Assembly (NCBI GenBank): GCA_035628135.1
Contig: DASPKM010000001.1
Coordinates: 1 to 64,000, forward strand
DNA from: DASPKM01 sp035628135
Lineage (GTDB): Bacteria > Bacteroidota > Bacteroidia > Chitinophagales > Chitinophagaceae
DNA length: 64,000 bases
Direction: 5' to 3'
Position numbers and translations under genes: made by a program. Each line of letters begins with the position of its first letter. The first letter of the stretch is position 1. A model generated the notes under the pieces. It saw only the letters and a list, made by a program, of their open reading frames with translations. It did no database searches and had not been told where the DNA came from. Below are positions 1-8,956 of this stretch, in pieces.

Positions 1-2188
1 TAGAGATACAAATTGTGCCGGCAGGACAATTATTGACCACTGTTACGTTCTCGCTCTTATCGCAAACATATGCCCAGTTGCTGGTGTAGAAGGTAACTTT
101 CACGAGGTAAGTGCCCGGTGCAATCGGAACATTAACGGCGCCCGGCGAATTGGTATAGGTTTGATTGAACACCGTAGCCCAACTGCTGTTGAATACCTGC
201 ACGGTTGCAACAGGGGCCGTGATGCCTGAAATGCTGATCTGGTTATTGCCGGGCGTGAATGTAACAGCACTGCAATTGTTTTGTGCCTGATCATCATCAT
301 TAATGGTAACGGTGCCGGTAGAGGAGCCTATCGAAACAGTAAAGTTTTCGGTTGATTCAACAGTTCCATCGTTGACAATTGGAATGGTGATGGTGCCGCA
401 GGTTTGTCCTGCAGGAATGGTTACGGTGCCTGATCCGCCGGTATAGTCTGAACCGGAAGTAGCGGATCCATTCCCGGTAGTGTAAGGATAAACCAGCATA
501 CCGGCTGCGGGAGCAGCAAGGCAAACCTGCAACACGGCATTGCCCGCGCTTTCGCTGACGGTTACATTACTGATAGTAACCTGGGGGGCGCAATCGTCTG
601 TACAAAAAACTGTTTCAACGGGAGTGTTCGATACCAAAGGAAACGTTGTGTTTTCAGTTGTCAGCGCAATCGTTGTATTGGTAGGCCAGGTGAAGTTCAG
701 ATTGGTCACAACGCAATTCCTGGTAGTTGCGGTAACGTTTTCCGAGTTGCAAATGCCTATTTTGCCATCCAGGTCAACCTTCAGCAGCAACAGATCCTTG
801 TACGAACCTACGGTTGAGAAACCCGCTCCAACCACAAAATTGCCATCGCTTACCAGGCCATTGAGCCACTGTGCGCCGGAATAGGGATATTTCTTTGCCC
901 ACATAATATTTCCTGCGGCATCGATCCGCATCAGGTGAAGATTGGATGCATTGTCAACGGGAAGCTCAACCTGCACCATCATAAAGCCGCCATCGGGCAA
1001 TACCGTCATTTTTCCTTCGCGGCAATTGGGTATCGTGAATTCTTTCATCCACAGGATATTGCCATTAAAATCGGTTTTAAGGATCCCGGGTTTTGCATTG
1101 TCTGTCCCAAATCCATTGGCGTTTATAACGTTGTAAATGAGACCATCTGATACTTTGAATATTTTTCGGACCCAATTGGCCCTTGAATCGAAGTCGTAAG
1201 CTTTCGTCCAAAGAACATTGCCGGCGGCGAGGTCCAGCTTTGTAATAACTGCATCATACCAGGAACCGCTGTAAAGGATAGCAGTAACAATCAACCCTGC
1301 TCCTCCATGGTCGTCTTCGATCATGCCGATACCAGAATCGCTATTGCCACTACCGAGTCTTTTCACCCATTGAATATTGCCGTTTGCATCAACCTTCACT
1401 ACCATTACATCCGACAATCCCGGGGTGTAGGGAAATGTTCCTGCAAAGGCAAAACCGCCATCGCTGGTTTGAGTAATAAATGATATATGCCCGGCATTTC
1501 CGGTAACAAAAAACCTTTTCTGCCAGATTATATTTCCACTGGCATCGAATCTTGTAAGCCAGCAATCTCCGGTATGCGTTGCAACACCGCTTGAGTTTAT
1601 AGATCCACCGGCAACAAAACCACCATCAGGAGTGCCAACAATATGCTCCAGGTACTCCTCTTGTCCGTTTCCTAATGTTTTACTCCATAGCAAGTCTCCT
1701 TTGCTATCGAACTTCATTACCGATGCATTGTGATTGGTTGTTCCATCTACAGATGCTTGCCCAACTGTTATATAGGCGCCATCCGCAGATTTTATGATTT
1801 CAAAGGCCTCTTCGTTCCCCTGGGATGTGCCAAAATTTTTCTGGAAAGTGGGGCCGCATTCGCCTGTAGGCGGCGGGTCATCTGTGACGGTGGCGTTGGC
1901 TCCCTTCTCGCAGATGGTTGACCAGTTACTATTGTAAAGTCGGACATTTACAAAGTATTGTCCTGGCGCCAACGGTGATACGGTGACGTTGTTAGGATTT
2001 GTATAAGTTTGATTAAATACGCTTGACCAACTGCTGTTGAACACTTGCACACCCGCAATGGGTGCACCGGAGAGGCCCGTAATACTTATCTGGCCATTGC
2101 CTCCCGTTATGGTTACCGGCGCACAATCTTGCGAAAATGCGAGGGCTGAATAAAGCGAGATACCTAAGAGTAGAATTATTGATTTCAT
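1..2188 (-). CDS. Secreted beta-propeller / Calx-beta protein, 3' end beyond window
   Basis: This reading frame has no stop before base 1, so only the first 729 codons are seen. It opens with a signal peptide (MKSIILLLGISLYSALAFSQ). Residues about 22-105 form a beta-sandwich-like domain with the motif VQVFNSSWSSVFNQTYTN. Residues about 110-475 carry repeated S/PDGGF-x(3)-G and V/KxDxxGNIxW blades, as in delta-60-type beta-propellers. A Calx-beta-like domain follows at about 535-620 (SDYTGGSGTVTIPAGQ, then IVNDGTVES). From about 640 the first domain is repeated (VQVFNSSWATVFNQTYTN). It is probably an exported adhesin or surface protein. A C-terminal secretion (T9SS) domain would be expected outside the window but cannot be seen. 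Start and domain order are clear; function is unknown. Confidence 0.85.
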   Translation of the reverse strand, partial: MKSIILLLGISLYSALAFSQDCAPVTITGGNGQISITGLSGAPIAGVQVFNSSWSSVFNQTYTNPNNVTVSPLAPGQYFVNVRLYNSNWSTICEKGANATVTDDPPPTGECGPTFQKNFGTSQGNEEAFEIIKSADGAYITVGQASVDGTTNHNASVMKFDSKGDLLWSKTLGNGQEEYLEHIVGTPDGGFVAGGSINSSGVATHTGDCWLTRFDASGNIIWQKRFFVTGNAGHISFITQTSDGGFAFAGTFPYTPGLSDVMVVKVDANGNIQWVKRLGSGNSDSGIGMIEDDHGGAGLIVTAILYSGSWYDAVITKLDLAAGNVLWTKAYDFDSRANWVRKIFKVSDGLIYNVINANGFGTDNAKPGILKTDFNGNILWMKEFTIPNCREGKMTVLPDGGFMMVQVELPVDNASNLHLMRIDAAGNIMWAKKYPYSGAQWLNGLVSDGNFVVGAGFSTVGSYKDLLLLKVDLDGKIGICNSENVTATTRNCVVTNLNFTWPTNTTIALTTENTTFPLVSNTPVETVFCTDDCAPQVTISNVTVSESAGNAVLQVCLAAPAAGMLVYPYTTGNGSATSGSDYTGGSGTVTIPAGQTCGTITIPIVNDGTVESTENFTVSIGSSTGTVTINDDDQAQNNCSAVTFTPGNNQISISGITAPVATVQVFNSSWATVFNQTYTNSPGAVNVPIAPGTYLVKVTFYTSNWAYVCDKSENVTVVNNCPAGTICIS

Positions 2189-2533
2189 ATTGTGAGAATT
2201 ATTATGCGTTGCCTCGATTGCTTCAAAAACACTGAGTTCCATGACCCACAGCATCATTAGGCCGGAGCTGCCGAACAAAGGGATTTTAAGGAGGAGGTTT
2301 CGAAGATTTCCGGAGCCGACAATTTAGATAAAATTGATGGCCGATAAAGATTTTTTATTTAGTTGTGCCGTTTAGGCTTATAACCGTGTCATAAGAGACC
2401 ATAAGTGCGATGATATTATTGCCGGGATTTGGGCCTACAAAGCAATACGATAGCCGGGGAACTATCCGGTGGGAGAAAAATGGGCAATATATATATGGGT
2501 TACCGAAATCCGGGCTGGCGATTTTACCGGGGA
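2189..2533. other. Intergenic region without a recognisable gene
   Basis: These 345 bases separate the start of the secreted protein from the end of the PepSY gene, both on the minus strand. It must hold the promoter of the secreted protein. I found no convincing TAnnTTTG box, terminator hairpin or RNA gene. The short plus-strand frames here run into the PepSY gene and look like chance. Confidence 0.5.
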
Positions 2534-3736
2534 CTACGCACTCACCAACTCCACTTCCTTCCTATCAACAACCTTCTTCCTCCTTCGCTGTTTTAACTTA
2601 TTCAGCCAAATCATTGTACCGGTTATTGGCAACGTAGTCGCAATCAGACATGCAACAAAATAAATGATCTTCGTAAACGTGCCGTACACATTTCCCACGT
2701 GAATCGCCTTAATGGAACCAGCTACCCTTTCATTAAAAGGCTTGTTCCAGAAAATATCTGTCTTCTGAACACTTGCGGTTGCCGCATCCAATGTTAAGCG
2801 ATCCGCGGCAGCGGGTGCAAAAAAGCCAAGCTTATACTTGCTCACCATAACCGATGATGAGTTTTCAGAAGGGAAGGTAATAACATAATCGCCATTATAA
2901 GACAACACACCATCAGCAACGGTTTTATATTCACCGATGGATAACAATGCCACTTCGGCTTTGTCTTTCTTTTTTTCTTTTTTGTCGCCGCCTTTAGGGG
3001 CAGGAGGTTTATAAGTGCCCAGGGTCTTTTGCAAGCCTTCGCGGTACCAGGGAAAAGACCATTGCGGGCCGGTTAATCCCATCAACAATAAAAAGAACAA
3101 GGCATAAAACGCCAGCGTATTGTGCAGGTCGTGATTAAGCCGTTTCCAGTTTGAATTGAACTTGATCTTCAATCCCTGCTTCCAATTTCTCAGTTTGCGC
3201 GGGAACCAGATAATCAAACCGGTAATACATCCGAGGGTGAAAATGATAGTTGCCGAGCCGGTAATAGCGCTGCCCAGCTCGCGATTGCCTAATTTGTCCA
3301 GCAGCAGCCAGCGGTGCAGGCTGAACATGGTGGACATGAATTTTTGGGTGCGTGTTTTTTGAAGCGAGTTGCCCGTTATCTCACCGGTATAAGGGTTCAC
3401 GTAATAAGTGACGCCGCGGGTGCTGTCGCCCTTCTTTTTCACCTGGAACTGGTAAGTACGTGCGTCACTGGCAGGTATTGTAACAGCGGTAACCATTCCC
3501 CCGGTAGTGCTACTCACCTTTTGCTTAAGGGAGTCAGCAGGAATGCGCGGCGCACCGGCAGGTACATTCACCGTATATAATTGAGGAGCAGACCATTCAG
3601 TAAGCTCGGTGTTCCATACATATATCGTCCCACTCAGGCAGATGGCAATAACCACCAATCCGCTGGATAGTCCCAGCCATAAATGGACAGTCATAAAAAA
3701 CTTACGAACACGGGGCCAATTCAATAGGGCTTGCAT
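2534..3736 (-). CDS. PepSY-associated TM protein (iron-regulated membrane protein family)
   Basis: Inner-membrane protein of the PepSY_TM family, about 400 residues. The ATG at 3736 is preferred because an upstream extension to 3793 would need a GTG and adds no recognisable sequence. The first segment has the family motif (FFMTVHLWLGLSSG) inside TM1. A periplasmic PepSY-like region follows, then a LHRWLLL helix, a TM segment ending IIWFPRKLRNW, another helix after LNHDLHNTLAFYALFF, a periplasmic part with a Lys-rich stretch, and a last TM followed by a basic tail. Members often sit beside TonB siderophore receptors and are thought to take part in ferric-siderophore reduction or uptake. The divergent siderophore receptor 186 bases away fits that role. 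Family assignment is firm; substrate is unknown. Confidence 0.88.
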   Translation of the reverse strand: MQALLNWPRVRKFFMTVHLWLGLSSGLVVIAICLSGTIYVWNTELTEWSAPQLYTVNVPAGAPRIPADSLKQKVSSTTGGMVTAVTIPASDARTYQFQVKKKGDSTRGVTYYVNPYTGEITGNSLQKTRTQKFMSTMFSLHRWLLLDKLGNRELGSAITGSATIIFTLGCITGLIIWFPRKLRNWKQGLKIKFNSNWKRLNHDLHNTLAFYALFFLLLMGLTGPQWSFPWYREGLQKTLGTYKPPAPKGGDKKEKKKDKAEVALLSIGEYKTVADGVLSYNGDYVITFPSENSSSVMVSKYKLGFFAPAAADRLTLDAATASVQKTDIFWNKPFNERVAGSIKAIHVGNVYGTFTKIIYFVACLIATTLPITGTMIWLNKLKQRRRKKVVDRKEVELVSA

Positions 3737-3922
3737 AAGGTTCCAAAAATCCTGCTTTATAGCTGTTTCGGATTTACGAATGCGGAAAAGCACTTACTAA
3801 ATCGGAAAAAAATAATTCTAATGCGCTGATATGCCGGATTTCCGCATCGCGAAACCCAATTTTTCCAATGCGGCATTTTTTCTTTTTCGCCGTGATCTTT
3901 TTTTGCATTCAAAATCACCAGG
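3737..3922. promoter_or_regulatory. Divergent promoter region of PepSY gene and siderophore receptor
   Basis: The two divergent iron-uptake genes share this 186-base spacer, which must contain both promoters. The region next to the receptor is T-rich. I could not identify a clear Fur box or a matched -33/-7 pair, so this entry rests on gene layout only. Confidence 0.35.
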
Positions 3923-6286
3923 ATGAGAAAAATATACCTGACAGGACTCGCGATAGCGGCATCGGTGGTTGCCATGGCGCAAACCGGCACCATCACTGGA
4001 AAAGTTGTTACTGCCGACGGACAGCCCGCCGCTTATGTAACCATCACGGTCAAAGAATTACAAACCGCAACCCTTACAGATGATGAGGGCATATTCAGGA
4101 TCGCGCACCTTAAACCCGGTAGCTACACCATCGCGGCTTCTCATATAGGCCTGGCCACAAGGGAATATTCCGTTAATGTTTCTGCCAATGCGAATGCATC
4201 GGTGGGTATTGAATTAACGGAAACCTCTGGTCAATTGGAACAGGTAATCGTCAATGGCCGACGCGGCCTCAATGCAAGGCCGGCAGCGGTTAGCAAAATA
4301 GCCATCGATCCCATGGACCTTCCGCAAAGCATCTCGGTGGTAAACGCTCCCCTGATCCGCCACCAGCAGTCACAGAGATTAAGCGACGTCATCAAAAACG
4401 TGAACGGCGTTTACCTTGCCGGCGCGAGGGCCAGCACGCAGGAAACATTTTATGCCCGCGGATACAACATGGGCAGCGGCAACCTTTTTAAAAATGGCAC
4501 GCGCATCAACACAGGTGCTATGCCCGAAGTGAGCTCGCTGGAAAAAGTGGAAGTATTAAAAGGCAGCGCCGCAATCCTGTATGGGAACGTGGCTCCGGGC
4601 GGCATCATCAACCTTGTAACAAAGCAACCTAAGTTCAATTGGGGAGGAGAGATCTCCATGCGCGCAGGCAGCTATGGACTGTACAAACCGGCCATCGATG
4701 TATATGGACCCATTACCGGCAACATCGCTTTTCGCATCAATGGAACTTATGAATCTGCCGAAAGTTTCCGTGACGTGGTGAGCAGCGAAAGATTTTATAT
4801 CAACCCTTCTTTACTGTTCAAGATCGGGAGAAAAACAGACTTGCTGGTGCAGGGTGATCATCTGCGCCATCAGTTCACCCCCGATTTTGGCATAGGATCA
4901 TTGAACAATACTATTATCACGCCGGTATCCAGGAATACTTTCTTTGGCGCTCCCTGGCAGTATGCAAAAACCAATCAGTCTACCGCAGGGTTTGCACTCA
5001 GGCATGAGCTGAATACTGACTGGAACATCCAACTTACCGGCAGTTACCAAAACTATCAACGCGATTATTTTTCTACCGAACGCATACAGGCCGCCGCAAA
5101 TGGCGATTGGACCAGGCCGCTCGGAAGAACCAATACAGGAGAGAACTATTACATAGCACAGGCCGACCTCAATGGTAAATTCAATACCGGCAAAATGGCG
5201 CACACGTTACTGGCTGGCATGGATGCGGAACGATACCTGACCACCGCCTACGCATACAGCTTTCCTGCCACCTACGATATCATCAACTTACTCGATCCAA
5301 AAAAATATACGCCGCGCACCGATATGCCCGCATCTACCGCCCTGCGTTATACGCAAACCCCAGTGGTACGGATAGGCGCCTATGTTCAGGACCTTGTCAG
5401 CATTTCAGAAAAAATCAAATTGCTGGCAGGCGTACGCTGGTCATTGCAGGAATCAAGACCCATCGATACCGTTTTCCTGGCTAGCGGCAACAAGAATACC
5501 GGCGGAGGTATCAAAACCAATAAAGCATTTACACCCCGGATAGGAATTGTGTACAGGCCGGTAACCAGCACATCTTTGTTTGCCAGCTACGCAAATAGCT
5601 TTTCTATAAACAACGGAACGGATGTTTTCGGCAAGGCGCTTCCCCCTTCCATGATCGACCAATATGAAATCGGTGTAAAGAACGATTTCTTTAAAGGTGA
5701 TCTGTCAGTGAACCTCACTGCGTACCGCATCATCAACAACAATCTTGCACAAACAGCACAGTTTGCCGCCGATGGAGTTACACCCAACAATAATACGGCG
5801 CTGAAAGAATTAACGGGAGAAACCACCAGCGATGGTATCGAGCTGGATATCGCCGGCCGGCCGGCCAAAGGCCTGGATGTACGAGCAGGCTACAGCTACA
5901 ATTACATGCGATACACTAAAACACCCGATGCAAAGGGCAATTTTGTAGAGGGAGAACGCCTTGTAAACAGTCCGGCGCATACTGCCAATGCCACCGTGTT
6001 TTACACGATCAAAGCATTCAGGTTTGGCGCTACTTACAGCTACGTTGGAGACCGCGTAGGAGGTTGGAACAATACCATAGGACAGGCACAACAGTATGAC
6101 CGCCGCATTCCTGTCGATGAATTTTCTACCATTGATGTTACCGCGGGTTATACGTTCAGGAAGCTGTCGTTGCTGGTAAAACTATCTAACCTTACCAATA
6201 CTTATAGTTATTATGTTCATGAAAATTACAGCGTGAACCCTATCCCGCCCAGGCAGGTGATAGCAAGTTTGGCGTATAAGTTTTAA
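3923..6286 (+). CDS. TonB-dependent siderophore receptor
   Basis: Outer-membrane receptor of 787 residues. It has a signal peptide (MRKIYLTGLAIAASVVAMAQ) and a carboxypeptidase-regulatory-like domain at about 21-105 (TGKVVTADGQPAAYVTITV). The plug starts near residue 130 with the siderophore-receptor signature MDLPQSISVVNAPLIRHQQS and continues with EVLKGSAAILYGNVAPGGIINLVTKQP. A 22-stranded-type barrel follows and ends in an aromatic residue (ASLAYKF), as outer-membrane barrels do. Length and plug motifs match FhuA/FecA-like receptors rather than SusC. It probably imports a ferric siderophore with energy from TonB-ExbBD. It lies divergent from the PepSY membrane protein, and a terminator follows at 6318. 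Confidence 0.93.
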   Translation: MRKIYLTGLAIAASVVAMAQTGTITGKVVTADGQPAAYVTITVKELQTATLTDDEGIFRIAHLKPGSYTIAASHIGLATREYSVNVSANANASVGIELTETSGQLEQVIVNGRRGLNARPAAVSKIAIDPMDLPQSISVVNAPLIRHQQSQRLSDVIKNVNGVYLAGARASTQETFYARGYNMGSGNLFKNGTRINTGAMPEVSSLEKVEVLKGSAAILYGNVAPGGIINLVTKQPKFNWGGEISMRAGSYGLYKPAIDVYGPITGNIAFRINGTYESAESFRDVVSSERFYINPSLLFKIGRKTDLLVQGDHLRHQFTPDFGIGSLNNTIITPVSRNTFFGAPWQYAKTNQSTAGFALRHELNTDWNIQLTGSYQNYQRDYFSTERIQAAANGDWTRPLGRTNTGENYYIAQADLNGKFNTGKMAHTLLAGMDAERYLTTAYAYSFPATYDIINLLDPKKYTPRTDMPASTALRYTQTPVVRIGAYVQDLVSISEKIKLLAGVRWSLQESRPIDTVFLASGNKNTGGGIKTNKAFTPRIGIVYRPVTSTSLFASYANSFSINNGTDVFGKALPPSMIDQYEIGVKNDFFKGDLSVNLTAYRIINNNLAQTAQFAADGVTPNNNTALKELTGETTSDGIELDIAGRPAKGLDVRAGYSYNYMRYTKTPDAKGNFVEGERLVNSPAHTANATVFYTIKAFRFGATYSYVGDRVGGWNNTIGQAQQYDRRIPVDEFSTIDVTAGYTFRKLSLLVKLSNLTNTYSYYVHENYSVNPIPPRQVIASLAYKF

Positions 6287-6300
6287 TAGCATTTTTTTGA

Positions 6301-6398
6301 CGTATAGCAAATATTGGAAAGGGGCCCGCAGCGGCCCCTTTGTTTATTTATCATTTGTAATGCGCTTGATATTCTTTTTGAACCGCATAGCAAATATT
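6301..6398. repeat. Short direct repeat CGYATAGCAAATATT
   Basis: The 15-mer cgtatagcaaatatt at 6301-6315 recurs as cgcatagcaaatatt at 6384-6398, one mismatch. The first copy precedes the terminator of the siderophore receptor and the second lies in the leader of the next gene. A looser relative (cagtatagcagcaataat) follows near 6421. Meaning unknown; it could be chance in A+T-rich DNA. Confidence 0.4.
6318..6347 (+). terminator. Rho-independent terminator of the siderophore receptor
   Basis: A nine-base-pair stem, aaaggggcc (6318-6326) with ggcccccttt-type complement (6333-6341), closes a six-base loop and is followed by tgtttattta. It lies about 30 bases after the receptor stop codon. Confidence 0.8.
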
Positions 6399-6501
6399 TT
6401 GATCCATACAGCAATGTATACGCAGTATAGCAGCAATAATTTTAGGTGTCAATGAAAAATGGCGTTCACCTTTTATTTATCACTGTTTAAAATCAATTTG
6501 T

Positions 6502-7902
6502 ATGCGTACACGAGGATATTTGCTGCTCAGGTTGTTGCCTGTAATTACTGCTATGGTGGCCTGGCCTTGCTTTTTCAGCGCTAACGGTCAATCCACTGCC
6601 CGCAATCGCACTTCAACATTTGCCGACGCACACACCTGGAAGACCTGGGTGATAAATACTGATGCGTTAACTGTGCCTGCAGCACCAACGCAGGCGCAAA
6701 TGCAAAAAGAACTATCGAAAGTAAAGGCAATGATGCAGGAGCGTGACGAGTCAATTATGCAACAGATACGGTATTGGGATGCGGGACCGCCTTCCTACAG
6801 GTGGAATGAGATTGGTTATAGATTGGTGGGACCTGAACTTTTCTCTAAGAAGGATGGAGGCGTTTTCTGGTATGGCCCCATGGCGTGGATGAACATGGCG
6901 ATTTATGATGCAACTATCGCCGCCTGGAAATTGAAATACAGTTATCAAGGCCAGTATCCATCCCAAATGGATGCTTCCATTAAACCGGTTATTGCATTAC
7001 CTCAGGTTCCTTCCTATCCCTGCGAATATTCCGTAACCGCCGCAGCAGCTGCAACTGTGCTCGCCCATTTTTTTCCTGAAGTTAGTGACTCACTCATTGA
7101 ACTCGGAAAGAAAGCTATGTATTCCAGGGTGTATGCGGGAGTGCAATTCCCAGGCAGCGTTGCGGCGGGATGGGATTTGGGCAAAAAGGTGGCAGAAAAA
7201 GTAATTGAAGCAGCTAAAGCACATATCTCCGGGCGTACCTGGAAAGGCAGCATCCCTAATGATGCTAACCGGTGGCGCGGTGAATTCGCCGTGGGAGCTG
7301 TTACTACTGCCCTCCAGCCAATTGTTTTAAGAACAGGCAATCAATTCAGGCCACCGGCACCTCCTGATTTTAAGAAAGAAATGGAGGAAATGAAAAACTT
7401 CAAGCAAAATTTTTATACAGTTTACCAAGCGTACCGATGGGCTTCATCAAGCGGCCTCGATATATGGACCGATTTTGCCAGCCTGCGAATATTAGAGCGG
7501 CGTCTTGATAAAGATGCGCCTGCATGTGCCCGCATTTATGCTATTCTACATGTTAGTTTGTATGACTGCGCCATCGCGATAATGGATGCCAAATATGCAT
7601 ATTTCGGCATCCGGCCTTTCCAACTGGAGTCCGGATTTACCCCGTTGATAGGATCCACGCCACCCTTCCCGGGTTATCCTTCCGGACATGCAACAGCTTC
7701 CTCATGCGCGGCTACCATCCTGTCTCATTTTTTTCCCGAAGATTCCCGATTCTTTGAACAAACCGCACGCGAATGTGCGAACTCCAGGTTTTATGCAGGC
7801 ATTCATTTTCAAACTGATAACAGTGTTGGACTTGAGATGGGAAGAAAACTAGCAAACTATATTATTGAAGAATGGGCAAAAAAAGATGGAGCGGAAAGAT
7901 AG
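6502..7902 (+). CDS. Vanadium haloperoxidase / PAP2-like protein with a duplicated, degenerate domain
   Basis: Exported protein of 466 residues with an N-terminal hydrophobic signal. The C-terminal half has all three signatures of the vanadium-haloperoxidase/acid-phosphatase superfamily: K-x6-RP (KYAYFGIRP, about 364), PSGH (YPSGHA, about 391) and SR-x5-H-x3-D (SRFYAGIHFQTD, about 426). The N-terminal half repeats the layout about 220 residues earlier: KYSYQGQYP (about 144), YPCEYS (about 171), SRVYAGVQF (about 206), each followed by similar helices (AATVLAHFFP versus AATILSHFFP). There the Arg, both His and the Asp are lost, so this half cannot bind phosphate or vanadate in the usual way. 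The active half could be a haloperoxidase or a phosphatase; motifs alone do not decide. An AraC regulator follows. Confidence 0.85.
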   Translation: MRTRGYLLLRLLPVITAMVAWPCFFSANGQSTARNRTSTFADAHTWKTWVINTDALTVPAAPTQAQMQKELSKVKAMMQERDESIMQQIRYWDAGPPSYRWNEIGYRLVGPELFSKKDGGVFWYGPMAWMNMAIYDATIAAWKLKYSYQGQYPSQMDASIKPVIALPQVPSYPCEYSVTAAAAATVLAHFFPEVSDSLIELGKKAMYSRVYAGVQFPGSVAAGWDLGKKVAEKVIEAAKAHISGRTWKGSIPNDANRWRGEFAVGAVTTALQPIVLRTGNQFRPPAPPDFKKEMEEMKNFKQNFYTVYQAYRWASSSGLDIWTDFASLRILERRLDKDAPACARIYAILHVSLYDCAIAIMDAKYAYFGIRPFQLESGFTPLIGSTPPFPGYPSGHATASSCAATILSHFFPEDSRFFEQTARECANSRFYAGIHFQTDNSVGLEMGRKLANYIIEEWAKKDGAER

Positions 7903-7941
7903 GTTTGTCAGCCGCGTCAGCACAATTTTAATCCCCGGGGG

Positions 7942-7995
7942 CTAGTGGTAATTGGGCACTTATTTCATAAATTAGTGTTGCCCCGTTACCACTAG
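7942..7995. repeat. 54-base imperfect inverted repeat (hairpin or operator)
   Basis: Arms ctagtggtaa (7942-7951) and ttaccactag (7986-7995) are perfect complements. Inside them gggca (7954-7958) pairs with tgccc (7979-7983), and the A+T-rich centre holds a further attt/aaat pair. There is no T-run after it, so it is not a standard terminator. It ends ten bases before the AraC start codon at 8006 and could be an operator, a leader hairpin or the remnant of a small palindromic element. Confidence 0.6.
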
Positions 7996-8005
7996 TCCTG
8001 ATGTT

Positions 8006-8884
8006 ATGGTTAATATTTATGAAGCATTAAAAACCTTTCCCGATTTTTCAAAGCAACTCAATTGCAAGGGCTTACTTTTTACTAATTACGATTGTCCGCA
8101 AACCATCAGGAAAGAGCGTTTTTTTGTTGAATATAACCTCATAGCGTATGTTATCAGTGGGCGGCGCATCTTCCACAAAAATGGATGCGTATGGGATCTG
8201 AAAGAGGGTGCTTGCGTGTTTGTAAAAAAAGGGGCGCACATTTCTGAACGGCCGGACAACGAAGGCTGGTGCGTTATGGTGTTCTTCATGCCGGATGATT
8301 TCCTGAAACAACTTATCCGGGAAAACAGGAACAGCCTGCCCATGAGAAACCTGCCCGCGGTGGACGCTGACCACGTGGTGCCGCTGGATGTAAATGACAT
8401 CAGTAAGTCATTTTTCATTTCAATGCTTCCTTATTTTTCGCAATCGCCGCCTCCACCGGAAAATCTATTGGAACTTAAGTTCAAGGAACTCGTTTTGTCT
8501 TTGCTATCTAATAAAAATAATAGCAGGCTGCTTTCCTACCTTCATAATCTTAGCAACGGAGAGCATCCGTCCTTGGAGGAGGTAATGCTCAACAACTATA
8601 CTTTCAACCTTGGTCTTGCGGAATTTGCAAAGTTGGCTTGCAGAAGTGTCCCCACTTTCAAGCGCGACTTCAAAAAGCTATTCCATGACACCCCTGCCCG
8701 ATGGGTATTGAAAAAGCGATTAAAGCTCGCCACACAGTTACTGCAAAATACCGACATGAGTATAAACGAAATATGCTTCGAATGCGGATTTGAAAACCAA
8801 ACTCATTTCAGCCGCGTTTTTAAAGAAAACATGGGAGCATCACCCCTTCAGTTCCGTACAAGAATAACTCCTTCCATGTCCTGA
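8006..8884 (+). CDS. AraC-family transcriptional regulator
   Basis: Protein of 292 residues. The C-terminal 95 residues form the double helix-turn-helix of the AraC family: first helix pair around LAEFAKLACRSVPTFKRDF, second around MSINEICFECGFENQTHFSRVF, then the family ending (ENMGASPLQFR). The N-terminal 180 residues hold a cupin-like sensing domain with YVISGRRIFHKNG and a Gly/Lys-rich turn. This resembles the common Bacteroidota AraC type whose ligand is unknown. The start lacks a good ribosome-binding site, and the long inverted repeat ends just upstream, which suggests autoregulation or translational control. It may control the upstream haloperoxidase-like gene or the secreted protein that follows; both are inferences. 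Confidence 0.9.
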   Translation: MVNIYEALKTFPDFSKQLNCKGLLFTNYDCPQTIRKERFFVEYNLIAYVISGRRIFHKNGCVWDLKEGACVFVKKGAHISERPDNEGWCVMVFFMPDDFLKQLIRENRNSLPMRNLPAVDADHVVPLDVNDISKSFFISMLPYFSQSPPPPENLLELKFKELVLSLLSNKNNSRLLSYLHNLSNGEHPSLEEVMLNNYTFNLGLAEFAKLACRSVPTFKRDFKKLFHDTPARWVLKKRLKLATQLLQNTDMSINEICFECGFENQTHFSRVFKENMGASPLQFRTRITPSMS

Positions 8885-8956
8885 CATACCGCGAAATAGC
8901 CTTTGCACCAACCTGTCACAGCATCCGCATCCCACGCGTCTTTTTGAGAAACTGCC

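Noticed and set aside
2410..2663. Small plus-strand frames next to the PepSY gene
   Set aside because: They run antisense into the PepSY gene, lack domain features and have no promoter.
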